NCBI GenBank assembly: GCA_963704595.1
Contig: OY969922.1
Span: 496,001 to 560,000 of the forward strand
Source: Acuticoccus sp963704595
Lineage (GTDB): Bacteria > Pseudomonadota > Alphaproteobacteria > Rhizobiales > Amorphaceae
Direction of reading: 5' to 3'
DNA length: 64,000 nucleotides
Position numbers and translations under genes: made by a program. Each line of letters begins with the position of its first letter. The first letter of the stretch is position 1. Under the pieces are notes generated by a model. That model saw only the letters and a program-made list of their open reading frames with translations, did not search any database and was not told the origin of the DNA. Positions 1-8,299 of this stretch are shown in pieces.

Positions 1-749
1 GCTTCGCAGGCGGCGCCCAGTTCAGCTTCGACGAGAACTGGATCGCCGGGATCGCGGCCGGCTACGACCATTCGAGCTACGACGGCAACGACGGCAGCTC
101 GAGCGTGGACGGCGACACCGGCTTCCTCGCGGTGGCGCTCGGCCGGCGCTTCGGGGACTTCACCCTCTCCGGTGCGCTCGCCGGCAGCTACGGCACGTTC
201 GACACGACGCGCCGGATCGCGGTGCCGGGCTTCGCGGGCAAGGCGACCGCCGATTCCGATCTCGGCACCATCAGCGCCCGTATCCGCGCCGCCTACACGA
301 TGGCGAACGCGGTGGGCTACGTGACGCCGATCCTCGACATCGACCTCGTCCACACCCGCGCCGGCGGCTACACCGAGAAGGGCGCCGGGATCTTCAACCT
401 CGACGTCAACTCGTCGTCCGCGACTGCGCTGGTCGTGACGCCTTCCGTCGAGGTCGGCACCAGCCGTCCGCTGGAGGGCGGCTGGTCGCTGGCGGCGTCT
501 GCGATCGCGGGCGTCAGCTTCTCGACGGAGGACGACTGGTCGACCTCGGCGAGCCTCGTCGCGGCACCCGCGGGGGTGGGCGACTTCTCGACCTCTGTGC
601 CGATCGCCGACGTGGTCGGCCGGATCGGTCTCGGCGTGTCGCTCGCCAACGCGGACTCCGGGTTCGACGTGAAGGCGGAGTACAACGGCGCCTTCGGCAA
701 CGACTACCAGAGCCACGGCGGCATGCTTCGCTTCACCAAGCGGTTCTGA
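1..749 (+). CDS. Autotransporter beta-barrel domain protein, C-terminal part (5' end outside window)
   Basis: The frame is open from base 3 to the TGA at 747-749, giving 248 visible residues with no start inside the window. The sequence is a run of alternating amphipathic strands rich in G, S, T, Y and D, and it ends in F after a strand reading MLRFTKRF. A terminal aromatic residue is the usual signal for BAM-assisted insertion into the outer membrane. The length fits a 12-strand autotransporter (type V secretion) translocator domain. The passenger domain would lie upstream and is not seen. It converges with the next gene and is probably unrelated to the catabolic operons. A generic outer-membrane porin-like barrel is the alternative. 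Confidence 0.75.
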   Translation, partial: FAGGAQFSFDENWIAGIAAGYDHSSYDGNDGSSSVDGDTGFLAVALGRRFGDFTLSGALAGSYGTFDTTRRIAVPGFAGKATADSDLGTISARIRAAYTMANAVGYVTPILDIDLVHTRAGGYTEKGAGIFNLDVNSSSATALVVTPSVEVGTSRPLEGGWSLAASAIAGVSFSTEDDWSTSASLVAAPAGVGDFSTSVPIADVVGRIGLGVSLANADSGFDVKAEYNGAFGNDYQSHGGMLRFTKRF

Positions 750-788
750 CGCCGCGAGACCGCCGCGCTCTGCGAAGAGCGCGGCGCC

Positions 789-2285
789 CTACTGGCTGAA
801 GAGGTTGCGCTCTACGCCGGCCATGCGGAAGAGGTCGTCGCGCGAGCTCTCCAGCCGCGTCCGAAGCGCGGGAAGGTCCGCATCCAGGATCGCGCCCTGC
901 CATTTGCGCACCTTGCCGCCGACAATCACGGTCTCGACGTTGGAGCGGTCCATCAGCGTCACCACCGCGCCGGGGACGTCGTTGAGCGGGGCGACGTTCC
1001 AGCTCGCAGCGTCGAGGATCACGATGTCGGCGGCCTTGCCCGGCGTCAGCGAGCCGGTCACCGCCTCCAGCCCCAGCGCCTTCGCACCGTTGATGGTGGC
1101 GAAGCGGATGACGTCGCGGCAGGTGAGGAGGGGCGGCGGGTTCTCCACGCCGCGGATCGCCATGTCGTTCGCCAGCGCGCGCTGGAGGGTGAAGACGCTG
1201 CGCATCTGGGTGAAGAAGTCCGCCGTCATGGTGCACTCGACGTCGGTCGACAGCGACGGCTCCATGCCCATCTCGAGCGTCTTGATCACCGGCGGCATGC
1301 CGTGGCGCATCGCCATCTCGATGGGGGCGGCGATCGACACGTGCAGCCCCGCGTCGCGCGCGGCCTGCCAGTGCGGGTCCGACATCTCGGTCATGTGGAT
1401 GGCGATGACGTCCGGCCCCAGAAGATCGGCGTCGACCAGCTTCTGGTAGGCCTCCGGGATGCCGAAGCTGCCGAAGAGGTGCGCAGCGATCGGAACGCCG
1501 AGCTCGCGGCCGATCTGCCAGCGCCGGTCCGAGCCCGGGAAGTAGACTTCGCCGCCCATCACGAAGGTGAGGAGCTGGTCCCTGGAGGAGAAATACTCCG
1601 AGACGAGGCGGAATGCGTCCTCGGGGTAGGCGGAGCGCTCGCCCTGGCCCTCGAAATAGCCGAAGGCGGCGCGGCGGCCGGCGTCCTTCAGGCCAGCGAC
1701 CACGGCGTCGGAATGTTCCGGCGAATGGTGGATCTGCGACACGTCGAGGACGGTGGTGACGCCGGCGTCGAGCTGGCTGATGCCGGCGAACAGCTCGGCG
1801 ATGTAGACATCTTCCGGCCGATAGACCGGGGCGAACTTGCCGAGGATGTACTCGAAATAGTTGACCGCGCCGTGGGGCTTGCCGTCGTTGTAGAGGAGGC
1901 CGTTGGCAAGGAAGCTGCGCAGGGCGGTCTCGAACTGGTGGTGGTGGGTGTCGATGAAGCCCGGCATCACGATCCGGCCGGCAGCGTCGATCACCGCGGC
2001 ATCACCGGCGTCGATGGTGGGGGCGATCTCGGCAATGCGGCCGCCCTCGACCAGGATGTCGGCGCTTTCGAAATCGCCGACGCCGTCGTCCATGGTCAGG
2101 ACCGCGCCGCCGCGGATGACGTAGCGCGTCGCGGGTGCGCCGGTCTCTGCCGGTGGCGCGGCGGTTTGCGCGGCGGCAGGGCCTGCACCCAGGAGCGCAG
2201 CGCCGGCGCCGACGGTTGCCGAGGCCTGCAGGAAGCCGCGGCGCGAGAGCCCCGTCCCGTTCTTCAGATCACACAGCTTGCACAT
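789..2285 (-). CDS. Tat-exported amidohydrolase family protein (cyclic deaminase / chlorohydrolase-like)
   Basis: 498 aa. The N-terminus carries a twin-arginine signal (S-R15-R16-G-F-L, hydrophobic stretch, AAA-Q cleavage region near 40), so a folded metalloenzyme is probably exported. A CxxC pair (C2, C5) precedes the signal. The metal-binding HxH motif of the amidohydrolase superfamily is at about 114-116 (D-T-H-H-H-Q), followed later by a conserved His in the AAHLFGS stretch and the STDVE segment with the catalytic Asp. Overall resemblance is to the ATZ/TRZ-cytosine deaminase branch, which removes amino or halide groups from N-heterocycles. It is the last gene of the operon, about 60 bp after the TRAP permease, so the substrate may be taken up by that transporter. 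Substrate not determinable. Confidence 0.8.
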   Translation of the reverse strand: MCKLCDLKNGTGLSRRGFLQASATVGAGAALLGAGPAAAQTAAPPAETGAPATRYVIRGGAVLTMDDGVGDFESADILVEGGRIAEIAPTIDAGDAAVIDAAGRIVMPGFIDTHHHQFETALRSFLANGLLYNDGKPHGAVNYFEYILGKFAPVYRPEDVYIAELFAGISQLDAGVTTVLDVSQIHHSPEHSDAVVAGLKDAGRRAAFGYFEGQGERSAYPEDAFRLVSEYFSSRDQLLTFVMGGEVYFPGSDRRWQIGRELGVPIAAHLFGSFGIPEAYQKLVDADLLGPDVIAIHMTEMSDPHWQAARDAGLHVSIAAPIEMAMRHGMPPVIKTLEMGMEPSLSTDVECTMTADFFTQMRSVFTLQRALANDMAIRGVENPPPLLTCRDVIRFATINGAKALGLEAVTGSLTPGKAADIVILDAASWNVAPLNDVPGAVVTLMDRSNVETVIVGGKVRKWQGAILDADLPALRTRLESSRDDLFRMAGVERNLFSQ

Positions 2286-2346
2286 CTGCCGTCCTCCCTC
2301 GGCCGCTTTGCCGCGGCGTTTTGTTGTTATCCTTCAGTCGCTTGCC

Positions 2347-3657
2347 TCACGAACGCGCGATGAACGTCGAGATCGACGGGATGAACACCAGGATCACGAG
2401 GCACAGAAGCATCGCACCGACGAACGGCAGCGCGCCGCGGAAGATTTCGCCCACCGACAGCGTGTCGTCGTCGAGCGCCGCCTTGATGGTGAAGACCGAG
2501 AGCCCGAACGGCGGCGTCAGGAGCCCGATCTCGACCGCGAACACGGTGAGGACGCCGAACCAGATGAGGTCGAACTGCATCTCGCCTGCGATCGGGAGCG
2601 CGACCGGCAGCAGGATCAGCATGATCGAGATGGAATCGATCAGGAAGCCGAGGACGATCACCAGCGCGAGGTAGATCAGCAGGAACCCGTAGGGGCCGAT
2701 GGACGACGACAGCAGCAGCTCGGCCAGATGGTTGGGGAGGCCCGTCATCGCCAGCATCCGGCTGAAGAAGTTGGCCGCGAGGATGAGGAAGAGCACGGAT
2801 ACCGTGATCCGCCCGGTCTCCACCAGCAGCGACCAGAACGAGCGCGGCGTGAGCGAGCGCCGCAGCAGCGCGATGACTAGGGCGCCCAGCGCACCGACGG
2901 CGCCGGCCTCGGTCGGGTTGAAGAACCCGCCGTAGAGCCCGCCGAGGACGAGGCCGACGAGGATCACGATGGGGCTCCCCATCCGCACGGCGAGGCCCGC
3001 CGTCAGCGGCTCGGTCGTGTCCGTCACCTTGCCAGCGAACACTGCGCCGGGCCGGCGTTTGGCCAGCAGCAGGATCAGCACCGTGTAGGCGACGACGAGG
3101 AGGATGCCCGGCCCGATGCCGGCGAGGAACATCCGGCCGACCGACTCTTCGGCGAGCACCGCGTAGACGATCATCAGGAGCGACGGCGGGATCAGCATCC
3201 CGAGCACGGAGCTGCCGGCGACGACGCCTGTGGCGAAGCTGCGCGAATAGCCGTGGCGCACCATCTCCGGCACCGCGACGCGCGCGAACACCGAGGCCGA
3301 CGCGATGGAGATGCCGGTGATCGAGGCGAAGATGGCGTTGGCGAACACGGTCGCGATGCCGAGGCCGCCGGTCACCCGGTGGAGGAGGCGCTGGAACAGC
3401 TCGAACGTGTCCTTGCCGACGCGGGAGACGGTGACGAGCAGCCCCATCAGCACGAACAGCGGGACGACCGCGAAGAGATATTCGCGGATGGAATCGTTGG
3501 CGACGGCGCCGATCATCCGGAGCGCGACGACATCGCTCCGGATCATCGCGACGCCGGCGAACGAGACCGTGAGCATCGCCACCGCAATCGGCATTCCCAG
3601 CGTGATGAGGACGAGGAGTGCGGCGATCGCCGCGACGCCGATCTCGATGCCGCTCAT
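2347..3657 (-). CDS. TRAP transporter large permease (DctM family)
   Basis: 436 aa, starting at the ATG at 3657 that overlaps the stop of the small permease by 4 bp. It is almost entirely hydrophobic with about 12 predicted membrane helices and family-typical segments such as the early MSGIEIGVAAIAALLVL helix, SVLGMLIPPSLLMIVYAV and GLLTPPFGLSVF. The large subunit forms the elevator-type channel that moves an organic acid inward, driven by Na+. The longer upstream frame (to 4152) merely runs through the small-permease gene in another phase, so the internal start was chosen. Length is normal for DctM. Confidence 0.93.
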   Translation of the reverse strand: MSGIEIGVAAIAALLVLITLGMPIAVAMLTVSFAGVAMIRSDVVALRMIGAVANDSIREYLFAVVPLFVLMGLLVTVSRVGKDTFELFQRLLHRVTGGLGIATVFANAIFASITGISIASASVFARVAVPEMVRHGYSRSFATGVVAGSSVLGMLIPPSLLMIVYAVLAEESVGRMFLAGIGPGILLVVAYTVLILLLAKRRPGAVFAGKVTDTTEPLTAGLAVRMGSPIVILVGLVLGGLYGGFFNPTEAGAVGALGALVIALLRRSLTPRSFWSLLVETGRITVSVLFLILAANFFSRMLAMTGLPNHLAELLLSSSIGPYGFLLIYLALVIVLGFLIDSISIMLILLPVALPIAGEMQFDLIWFGVLTVFAVEIGLLTPPFGLSVFTIKAALDDDTLSVGEIFRGALPFVGAMLLCLVILVFIPSISTFIARS

Positions 3658-4211
3658 GCCGTGCGTCCCGGCACGAATGTTTGCCGCAACTCCACCGCCG
3701 CGCGGACCAGGAACTGGAGCGCTGCCACGGTGATCCCGACGAGGATGAGGACGCGGAACGGCCAGGTCGGCAACGTGATGACGCCGGTCACGCCGATATA
3801 TTCGCCGATGGAAAGATCGCGCGACAGGATGTTGAACGTCTGCCTTGCGATGAGCGCGGAGACCGCGGCGCCCGCGAGGCAGAAGAAGGCCTCCAGCGCG
3901 TGGCCGAGGCGCGGGGCACTCTGCGCGATGACGGCGAGGAGCACGTCGGTCCGGGCAAGGCGGTTGAGGCGGACGGTGGTGGCGAGTTGCAGGAAGACGA
4001 TCATCACCACCATCAGCGCGCCGAGTTCGGAGACCAGCGGCAGCGAGCCGCCGAGGAGGTTGCGCGTCAGCACGTCGGCGACGACGACGAGCATCAGGCC
4101 GACGATCATCACCGTGCCGAGCGCGGCGAGCCCGTCGACGAGCACCGCCCACGCCCGCGCGATGCCAGGGCGCCCCGTTTCCGGGGCGCCGACCGTTTTG
4201 CCGGAGTTCAT
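3654..4211 (-). CDS. TRAP transporter small permease (DctQ family)
   Basis: 185 aa with four predicted membrane helices: an N-terminal helix near 28-50 (ALGTVMIVGLMLVVVADV), one around 60-80, one around 100-120 and one near 145-170. This is the usual topology and size of the DctQ subunit that scaffolds the large permease. The start at 4211 lies 5 bp after the DctP stop, and the stop overlaps the DctM start. The position between DctP and DctM and the DVLTRNLLGG motif after the first helix make the assignment secure even though these subunits diverge strongly. Confidence 0.9.
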   Translation of the reverse strand: MNSGKTVGAPETGRPGIARAWAVLVDGLAALGTVMIVGLMLVVVADVLTRNLLGGSLPLVSELGALMVVMIVFLQLATTVRLNRLARTDVLLAVIAQSAPRLGHALEAFFCLAGAAVSALIARQTFNILSRDLSIGEYIGVTGVITLPTWPFRVLILVGITVAALQFLVRAAVELRQTFVPGRTA

Positions 4212-4216
4212 CGGGC

Positions 4217-5299
4217 CTAGAGGTTCTCGTCCCAGTCGCGCACCGGGGTCTCGCCGCGCTCGCGCAGGCCTTCCATGTAGGCCTTCATGAATGCGCGGGC
4301 GCCGATGCCGCGGCCTTCCATCTCCTCGACCCACTCGGTCGCGATGTCTGGCAGCGTCGTCACCCACGCCTCGCGTTCCGAATCGGGGATCTCGATGACG
4401 GTGACCGGCGTCGACTGCCCGGCCCCGATCTCGACCATCTTGTCGATGGCTGCCTCGTGCCGCTCGACCAGATCCTTTGCGTGGGACTCGGTGTAGTACT
4501 TGCCGGCCTCGATCATCGCGTTCTGGACCTCCTCGGGGAGGCCGTCCCACGTGTCGCGGTTGATCGCGACGGCGCCGGAGAAGGCGGTGCCGATGTCGAA
4601 CCGCGAGATGTAGGGGGCGACCTCGTAGGTCTTGGTCGGCAGGATGCCGAGCGCCAGCGAGAGGGTGCCTTCGGACACGCCGGTCTGGATGTCGGTGTAG
4701 TAGGTGGTCAGCGCACCGTCGACGGCGTTGGCGCCCGTGCCGCGCAGCCAGTTGCCGAGCACGCCGGGGGCGGACAGCTTGATGCCGTCGAGGTCGGCGA
4801 AGGTACGCACCGGCTCGGCGGTGTAGACGTCGTAGCTGTCGGTGCCCGTGAGGCCGAGGACCTTGAGGTTGTACTGCTCCCACTCGTTGCGGAACTCGTC
4901 GTTGCTTTCGAGGAGATCCCACGTCAGCGCGAGCTGTGCCGGCGGGTTGGCGGTGGCGAACGGCGCGTAGGACGAGGCCTGGGAGAGCGGCAGCTTGGCG
5001 GGCTCCAGCATCGAGAACACCCAGCCGATGTCGGTGATGCCCTGCTCGACCGAGGTCAGCGTCGCGTTGATCTTGTAGAGCTGGCCGCCGAAGGCCTCCT
5101 GCCAGTCGATCTTGTAGTTGCCGGTCTCGGCGAGGATCTCGTCGGTCTTGGCCATGAAGTGGCTCTTGATGAAGCCGACCCACGGCACCGCGAGCGGATG
5201 GCTGGATGCCACCGTGATGTTGATGCTCTCCTGTGCGGAGGCACCGTAGGGAAGCATGAAAGCGGCGCTCACAAGGAGCGCTCTGGTAAACTTGTTCAT
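4217..5299 (-). CDS. TRAP transporter periplasmic substrate-binding protein (DctP family)
   Basis: 360 aa. A Sec signal peptide covers about residues 1-22 (MNKFTRALLVSAAFMLPYGASAQ). The mature part has DctP-type features: an early SSHPLAVPW segment, the AFGGQLYK region, a central ELALTW-like helix and a TYEVAPYISRFDIGTAFSGAVAINRDTWDGLP block, which in this family lines the ligand site; a basic residue in that region usually pairs with the ligand carboxylate. An organic acid is therefore the likely ligand, but its identity is not visible. It sits first of the P-Q-M set, 41 bp after the CoA-transferase reading frame, consistent with import coupled to CoA activation. Confidence 0.92.
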   Translation of the reverse strand: MNKFTRALLVSAAFMLPYGASAQESINITVASSHPLAVPWVGFIKSHFMAKTDEILAETGNYKIDWQEAFGGQLYKINATLTSVEQGITDIGWVFSMLEPAKLPLSQASSYAPFATANPPAQLALTWDLLESNDEFRNEWEQYNLKVLGLTGTDSYDVYTAEPVRTFADLDGIKLSAPGVLGNWLRGTGANAVDGALTTYYTDIQTGVSEGTLSLALGILPTKTYEVAPYISRFDIGTAFSGAVAINRDTWDGLPEEVQNAMIEAGKYYTESHAKDLVERHEAAIDKMVEIGAGQSTPVTVIEIPDSEREAWVTTLPDIATEWVEEMEGRGIGARAFMKAYMEGLRERGETPVRDWDENL

Positions 5300-5340
5300 C
5301 GTGGTCCTCCCGGTTCGTTTTTTTGTTTGTTGTCGTCTGG

Positions 5341-6484
5341 TCAGGCGTTGGCGCGGGCCTTCAGTTCGGCTCGGATCTCCGCGCCGTGCTCATCGAGCGT
5401 CGGCGGGGGTGACACGTCGAGGTCGACCTCGCCGTCGAATGCGTAAGGCGCGCGCACCGTGCGCGAGGCGCCCATCTCGGGGTGGCTGGTGTCCACCGCG
5501 ATGTTGAGGTGCTGCGCCTGCGGGCTCTCCAAGGCCTCGTTGCTGTCGTAGGCCGGCGAGTGCGGGACGCCCTCGGCGAGCAGCCGCTCGCACCATTCGT
5601 CGCGCGTGCGGGTGCGGAACGCCGGCGTCAGGATCTCGATCAGGTCGTCCTGGTGCTTGATCCGCTCCAGCCGTTCCTCGAAGCGCGGGTCGGTCGCAAG
5701 CTCGGGCATCTCGACGGCATCGGTGAGGCCGGTCCAGAACTTGGGCGGCGAGGACATGTGGATCGCGACCCATTTCCCGTCCGCGCACTCGAACGTGTAG
5801 GACTGCGACACGCTGGGGCGGCTGAGCGGCCCCATGATCTCGCCCACGGCAAAATAGTGCGTGAACGAGTCGAGGTTGAAGTGGGTCATCGCCTCCAGCA
5901 TTGAGATGTCGAGCCGCCGGCCCTTGCCGCCCTGTGCCCGCTCCAAGAGCGCCGCGACGATGCCGAGCGCGGCGTAGTGGCCGGTCACCGCGTCGGCGAT
6001 GGCGGGGCCGATCACGCGCGGGTTGGCGGGCGGGGTCAGGAGGCGGAGGTAGCCGGAGGCGGCCTGCGCGACCGTGTCGAACGCCGGCCGGTCGCGCGCC
6101 GGGCCGCTCTGCCCGAAGCCGGTGATGGCGCAGTAGATGATGTCGGGACGCCGCGCGCGCAGCGCGTCCTCGCCGACGCCCAGCTTGTCCGCGACACCGG
6201 GGCGGAAGTTCTGGATGAAGACGTCGGCGGTCTCGATCAGGTCGTAGAACACGGCGAGGTCGTCCGCGTCCTTGGTGTCGAGCGCGATGGAGCGCTTGTT
6301 GCGGTTGTAGGTCTGGTAGTGCGGCGAGTAGAGGCCGCCCTTGAAGGCGCGGAACGGATCGCCGGTTTCCGGGCCGCTCGACCTTGATGACGTCGGCGCC
6401 GAGGTCGGCAAGGTGCATGGCGCAGGCCGGCCCGGTGATGAAGGTGCCCATCTCGACGACGCGGAGATTCCTGAGGATCTTCAT
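5341..6484 (-). pseudogene. Class III CoA-transferase (CaiB/BaiF-like), single-base frameshift
   Basis: Two overlapping frames encode one family III CoA-transferase. The N-terminus (ATG 6484; MKILRNLRVVEMGTFITGP, with the conserved GADVIKVERP) is in one frame. The remainder (from TGDPFRAFKGG to the C-terminus at 5341) is in the next. They join around 6366-6380, where the family reads VIKVE-P-x-x-GDPFR. Removing one base there restores about 380 codons, the usual size. The enzyme would transfer CoA between carboxylic acids; the conserved Asp nucleophile is expected in the EAMTHFNLDSF-type middle region but was not located with certainty. It follows the citryl-CoA lyase-like gene by 4 bp, so the pair could activate and then cleave a citrate-like acid. 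Assembly error is as likely as real decay. Confidence 0.85.
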
Positions 6485-6488
6485 GGAC

Positions 6489-7310
6489 CTATGCGCTCTT
6501 CGGCGCGGCGGCGGGCGGACCGTCGTAGGCGATCGCCTGGTCGGCGTGGTTCGACATGATGAAGCCGATCGACCGCTGCGATTCCTCGAACAGATGCGCG
6601 ACGAGGCCGGCGGCGCGGGCCAGCAGCGGGATGCCTTTCATGGCGTCAACCGGCCAGCCGATGTCGATCATCACCGCAGGAATGGCGCCGGACACGTTGA
6701 CCGGGAGCGGCCGGCCGTAGATGTCGGGCGCCACCTTCGACAGCATCCGCGCGGTGGCGATGGCGCGGCCTGAGGCGCCGTGCTCGTCCGCCAGCGCGAA
6801 CAGCTTGTCGGCGCGCGGGTCGCCGGCGGAATGCTGCGGATGGCCGAGGCCCGGCACCTTCTGCTTTCCGGCGCGAAGTTCGGTGAGGCTTTCCCGGCAG
6901 GCGGCTTCGAGGTCGCCGTCGCCGGCGCGCTCCATGACTGAAACGAAGTAGCGGCCTGCCGTCTCCGAGCTGCCGGCCACCACGGTGCCCATGCCGAGGA
7001 GGCCGGCGGACATGGCGCCCTGCCACGCGTCCGGCCCTGCGGCCAGCGTCATCCGTGCGGCCTGCACGCTGGGGACCAGCCCGTGCTCGGCGATGGAGAC
7101 GAGGCAGGCGTCGGTCAGCATCCGCTGCTTGTCGGTCGGCGGCGTGCCGGTGACCAGAAGCCAGAAGTAATCGGTGAAGCCGATGTGGCCGATCAACTCG
7201 CTGCACAGGTCCCGCCCGCGCACGGTGATGCTCTCCGCGTCGGACGTCGCGATGGCAGTATAGGCCTCGTCCTGCTTGCCGATGCGCACCGACGCCTCCC
7301 CATGTGTCAC
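6489..7310 (-). CDS. Citryl-CoA lyase / citrate synthase-like protein
   Basis: 273 aa, about two thirds of the length of a normal citrate synthase. It resembles the short citryl-CoA lyase-type proteins (GFTDYFWLLVTGTPPT near the N-terminus, a central GLGHPQHSAGDPRADKLFALA block containing the catalytic-type His, and GLVAHLFEESQRSIGF near the C-terminus). These enzymes cleave or form citryl-CoA-type thioesters. As first gene of the 789-7310 operon, just before a CoA-transferase and a TRAP importer, it suggests uptake, CoA-activation and retro-Claisen cleavage of a branched hydroxy-acid. It is transcribed away from the dioxygenase gene at 7448 across a shared promoter region. Confidence 0.8.
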   Translation of the reverse strand: MTHGEASVRIGKQDEAYTAIATSDAESITVRGRDLCSELIGHIGFTDYFWLLVTGTPPTDKQRMLTDACLVSIAEHGLVPSVQAARMTLAAGPDAWQGAMSAGLLGMGTVVAGSSETAGRYFVSVMERAGDGDLEAACRESLTELRAGKQKVPGLGHPQHSAGDPRADKLFALADEHGASGRAIATARMLSKVAPDIYGRPLPVNVSGAIPAVMIDIGWPVDAMKGIPLLARAAGLVAHLFEESQRSIGFIMSNHADQAIAYDGPPAAAPKSA

Positions 7311-7329
7311 GCTCTGCGGCGCGTTATTC

Positions 7330-7364
7330 TTTCGCTGTGCGAAAATATTTTCGCTTGTCGAAAA
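7330..7364. promoter_or_regulatory. Cluster of TTTCGC/GCGAAA inverted repeats between divergent operons
   Basis: The 137-bp gap between the divergent genes at 7310 and 7448 holds four half-sites in alternating orientation: TTTCGC (7330-7335), GCGAAA (7339-7344), TTTTCGC (7348-7354), CGAAAA (7359-7364). The middle pair forms a perfect 16-bp palindrome, GCGAAAATATTTTCGC, at 7339-7354, and the first pair is a 6-3-6 inverted repeat. AT-rich sequence overlaps it. An IclR-type regulator is encoded 0.9 kb downstream in the + operon, so these are the best candidate operators for it and could control both directions. Binding is inferred. Confidence 0.6.
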
Positions 7365-7447
7365 GTATGAGGCCTTTTAGTCTTGAGTCAAGCGGCGAAG
7401 TCCGCACGCAGCGACAGTTGCGAAATCCGATTTGGGGAGAATGCGGC

Positions 7448-8299
7448 ATGGAGATCAACCAGTACAACCTGACGGACGCTGTAAAAGACAGTTTCAAGGC
7501 CAAGGACAACGCCCGCTTCACGCTTCTTCTGGAGACATTGCTCGACCATCTGCACGACTATGTCCGCGAAACATCGCTGACGCACGAGGAGTGGATGGGC
7601 GTCCTCAACTTCCTGTACGATTGCGGAAAGATTTCCACGCCGGAGCGGCACGAGTTCATCTTGCTGTCCGACGTTCTGGGCCTGTCCGCGCTGGTGGACA
7701 TGGTCAACACCCGCGGCGGGGCGACGGAGGGCAGCAACCTCGGCCCGTTCTACCTCGACGATGCGCCCGTGAAGGCGCTCGGCGCCCACATTGCGGACGA
7801 CCGGCCCGGCGCCACGGTGCTGTGCATGGGCCAGGTGCGCGACACGCTCGGCCACCCGCTCCCCGGCGCAATCGTCGACACCTGGCAGGCGGACGGCGCC
7901 GGAACCTACCCGATCCAGGAAGAGGGGCAGGACAAGTACGATCTCCGCGCGAAGTTCACCTGCGATGACGAGGGGCGTTACTTCTACACCACCGTCCTGC
8001 CCAAGCCCTACACCGTTCCGTACGACGGCCCGGTCGGCAAGCTCCTGCGCGCGGGCGACCGTCATGCATGGCGTGCGGCGCATCTCCACTACATCGTCGG
8101 CGCGCCGCGGATGCGGCCGATCACCACCGAAGTGTTCTTCGCCAACACCGAATATCTGGAGAACGACGCTGTGTTCGGCGTGCGCAACTCGCTGATCGGC
8201 AAGGTGGAACGGATCAAGCGCGGCGAGGACCTCGGCGTCACGCTGGAGCGCCAGCCCGACGCGAAGCTGGCGTTCGACTTCGTCCTCGCGCCGGCCTGA
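7448..8299 (+). CDS. Intradiol ring-cleavage dioxygenase (hydroxyquinol/catechol 1,2-dioxygenase type)
   Basis: 283 aa from the ATG at 7448, preceded by a GGGGAGA ribosome-binding site; an earlier in-frame start at 7304 has no such site and would extend through the promoter repeats. It has the N-terminal dimerisation helices (about 1-90) and the catalytic beta-sandwich. All four Fe(III) ligands are identifiable: Tyr154 (DTWQADGAGTY), Tyr188 (PKPYTVPYDGPVG), His212 and His214 (AHLHY). The ADxxGxY form and the N-terminal helical region favour a hydroxyquinol- or catechol-type substrate, which would be opened to a muconate or maleylacetate. It is co-transcribed with the IclR gene, overlapping as TGATG. 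A second enzyme of this family is encoded at 12570. Confidence 0.9.
   Translation: MEINQYNLTDAVKDSFKAKDNARFTLLLETLLDHLHDYVRETSLTHEEWMGVLNFLYDCGKISTPERHEFILLSDVLGLSALVDMVNTRGGATEGSNLGPFYLDDAPVKALGAHIADDRPGATVLCMGQVRDTLGHPLPGAIVDTWQADGAGTYPIQEEGQDKYDLRAKFTCDDEGRYFYTTVLPKPYTVPYDGPVGKLLRAGDRHAWRAAHLHYIVGAPRMRPITTEVFFANTEYLENDAVFGVRNSLIGKVERIKRGEDLGVTLERQPDAKLAFDFVLAPA

Noticed and set aside
1302..4290. Long + strand frames opposite the amidohydrolase and TRAP genes
   Set aside because: They are rich in D, H, R, E and A with no recognisable domain, and the opposite strand holds complete, recognisable genes.
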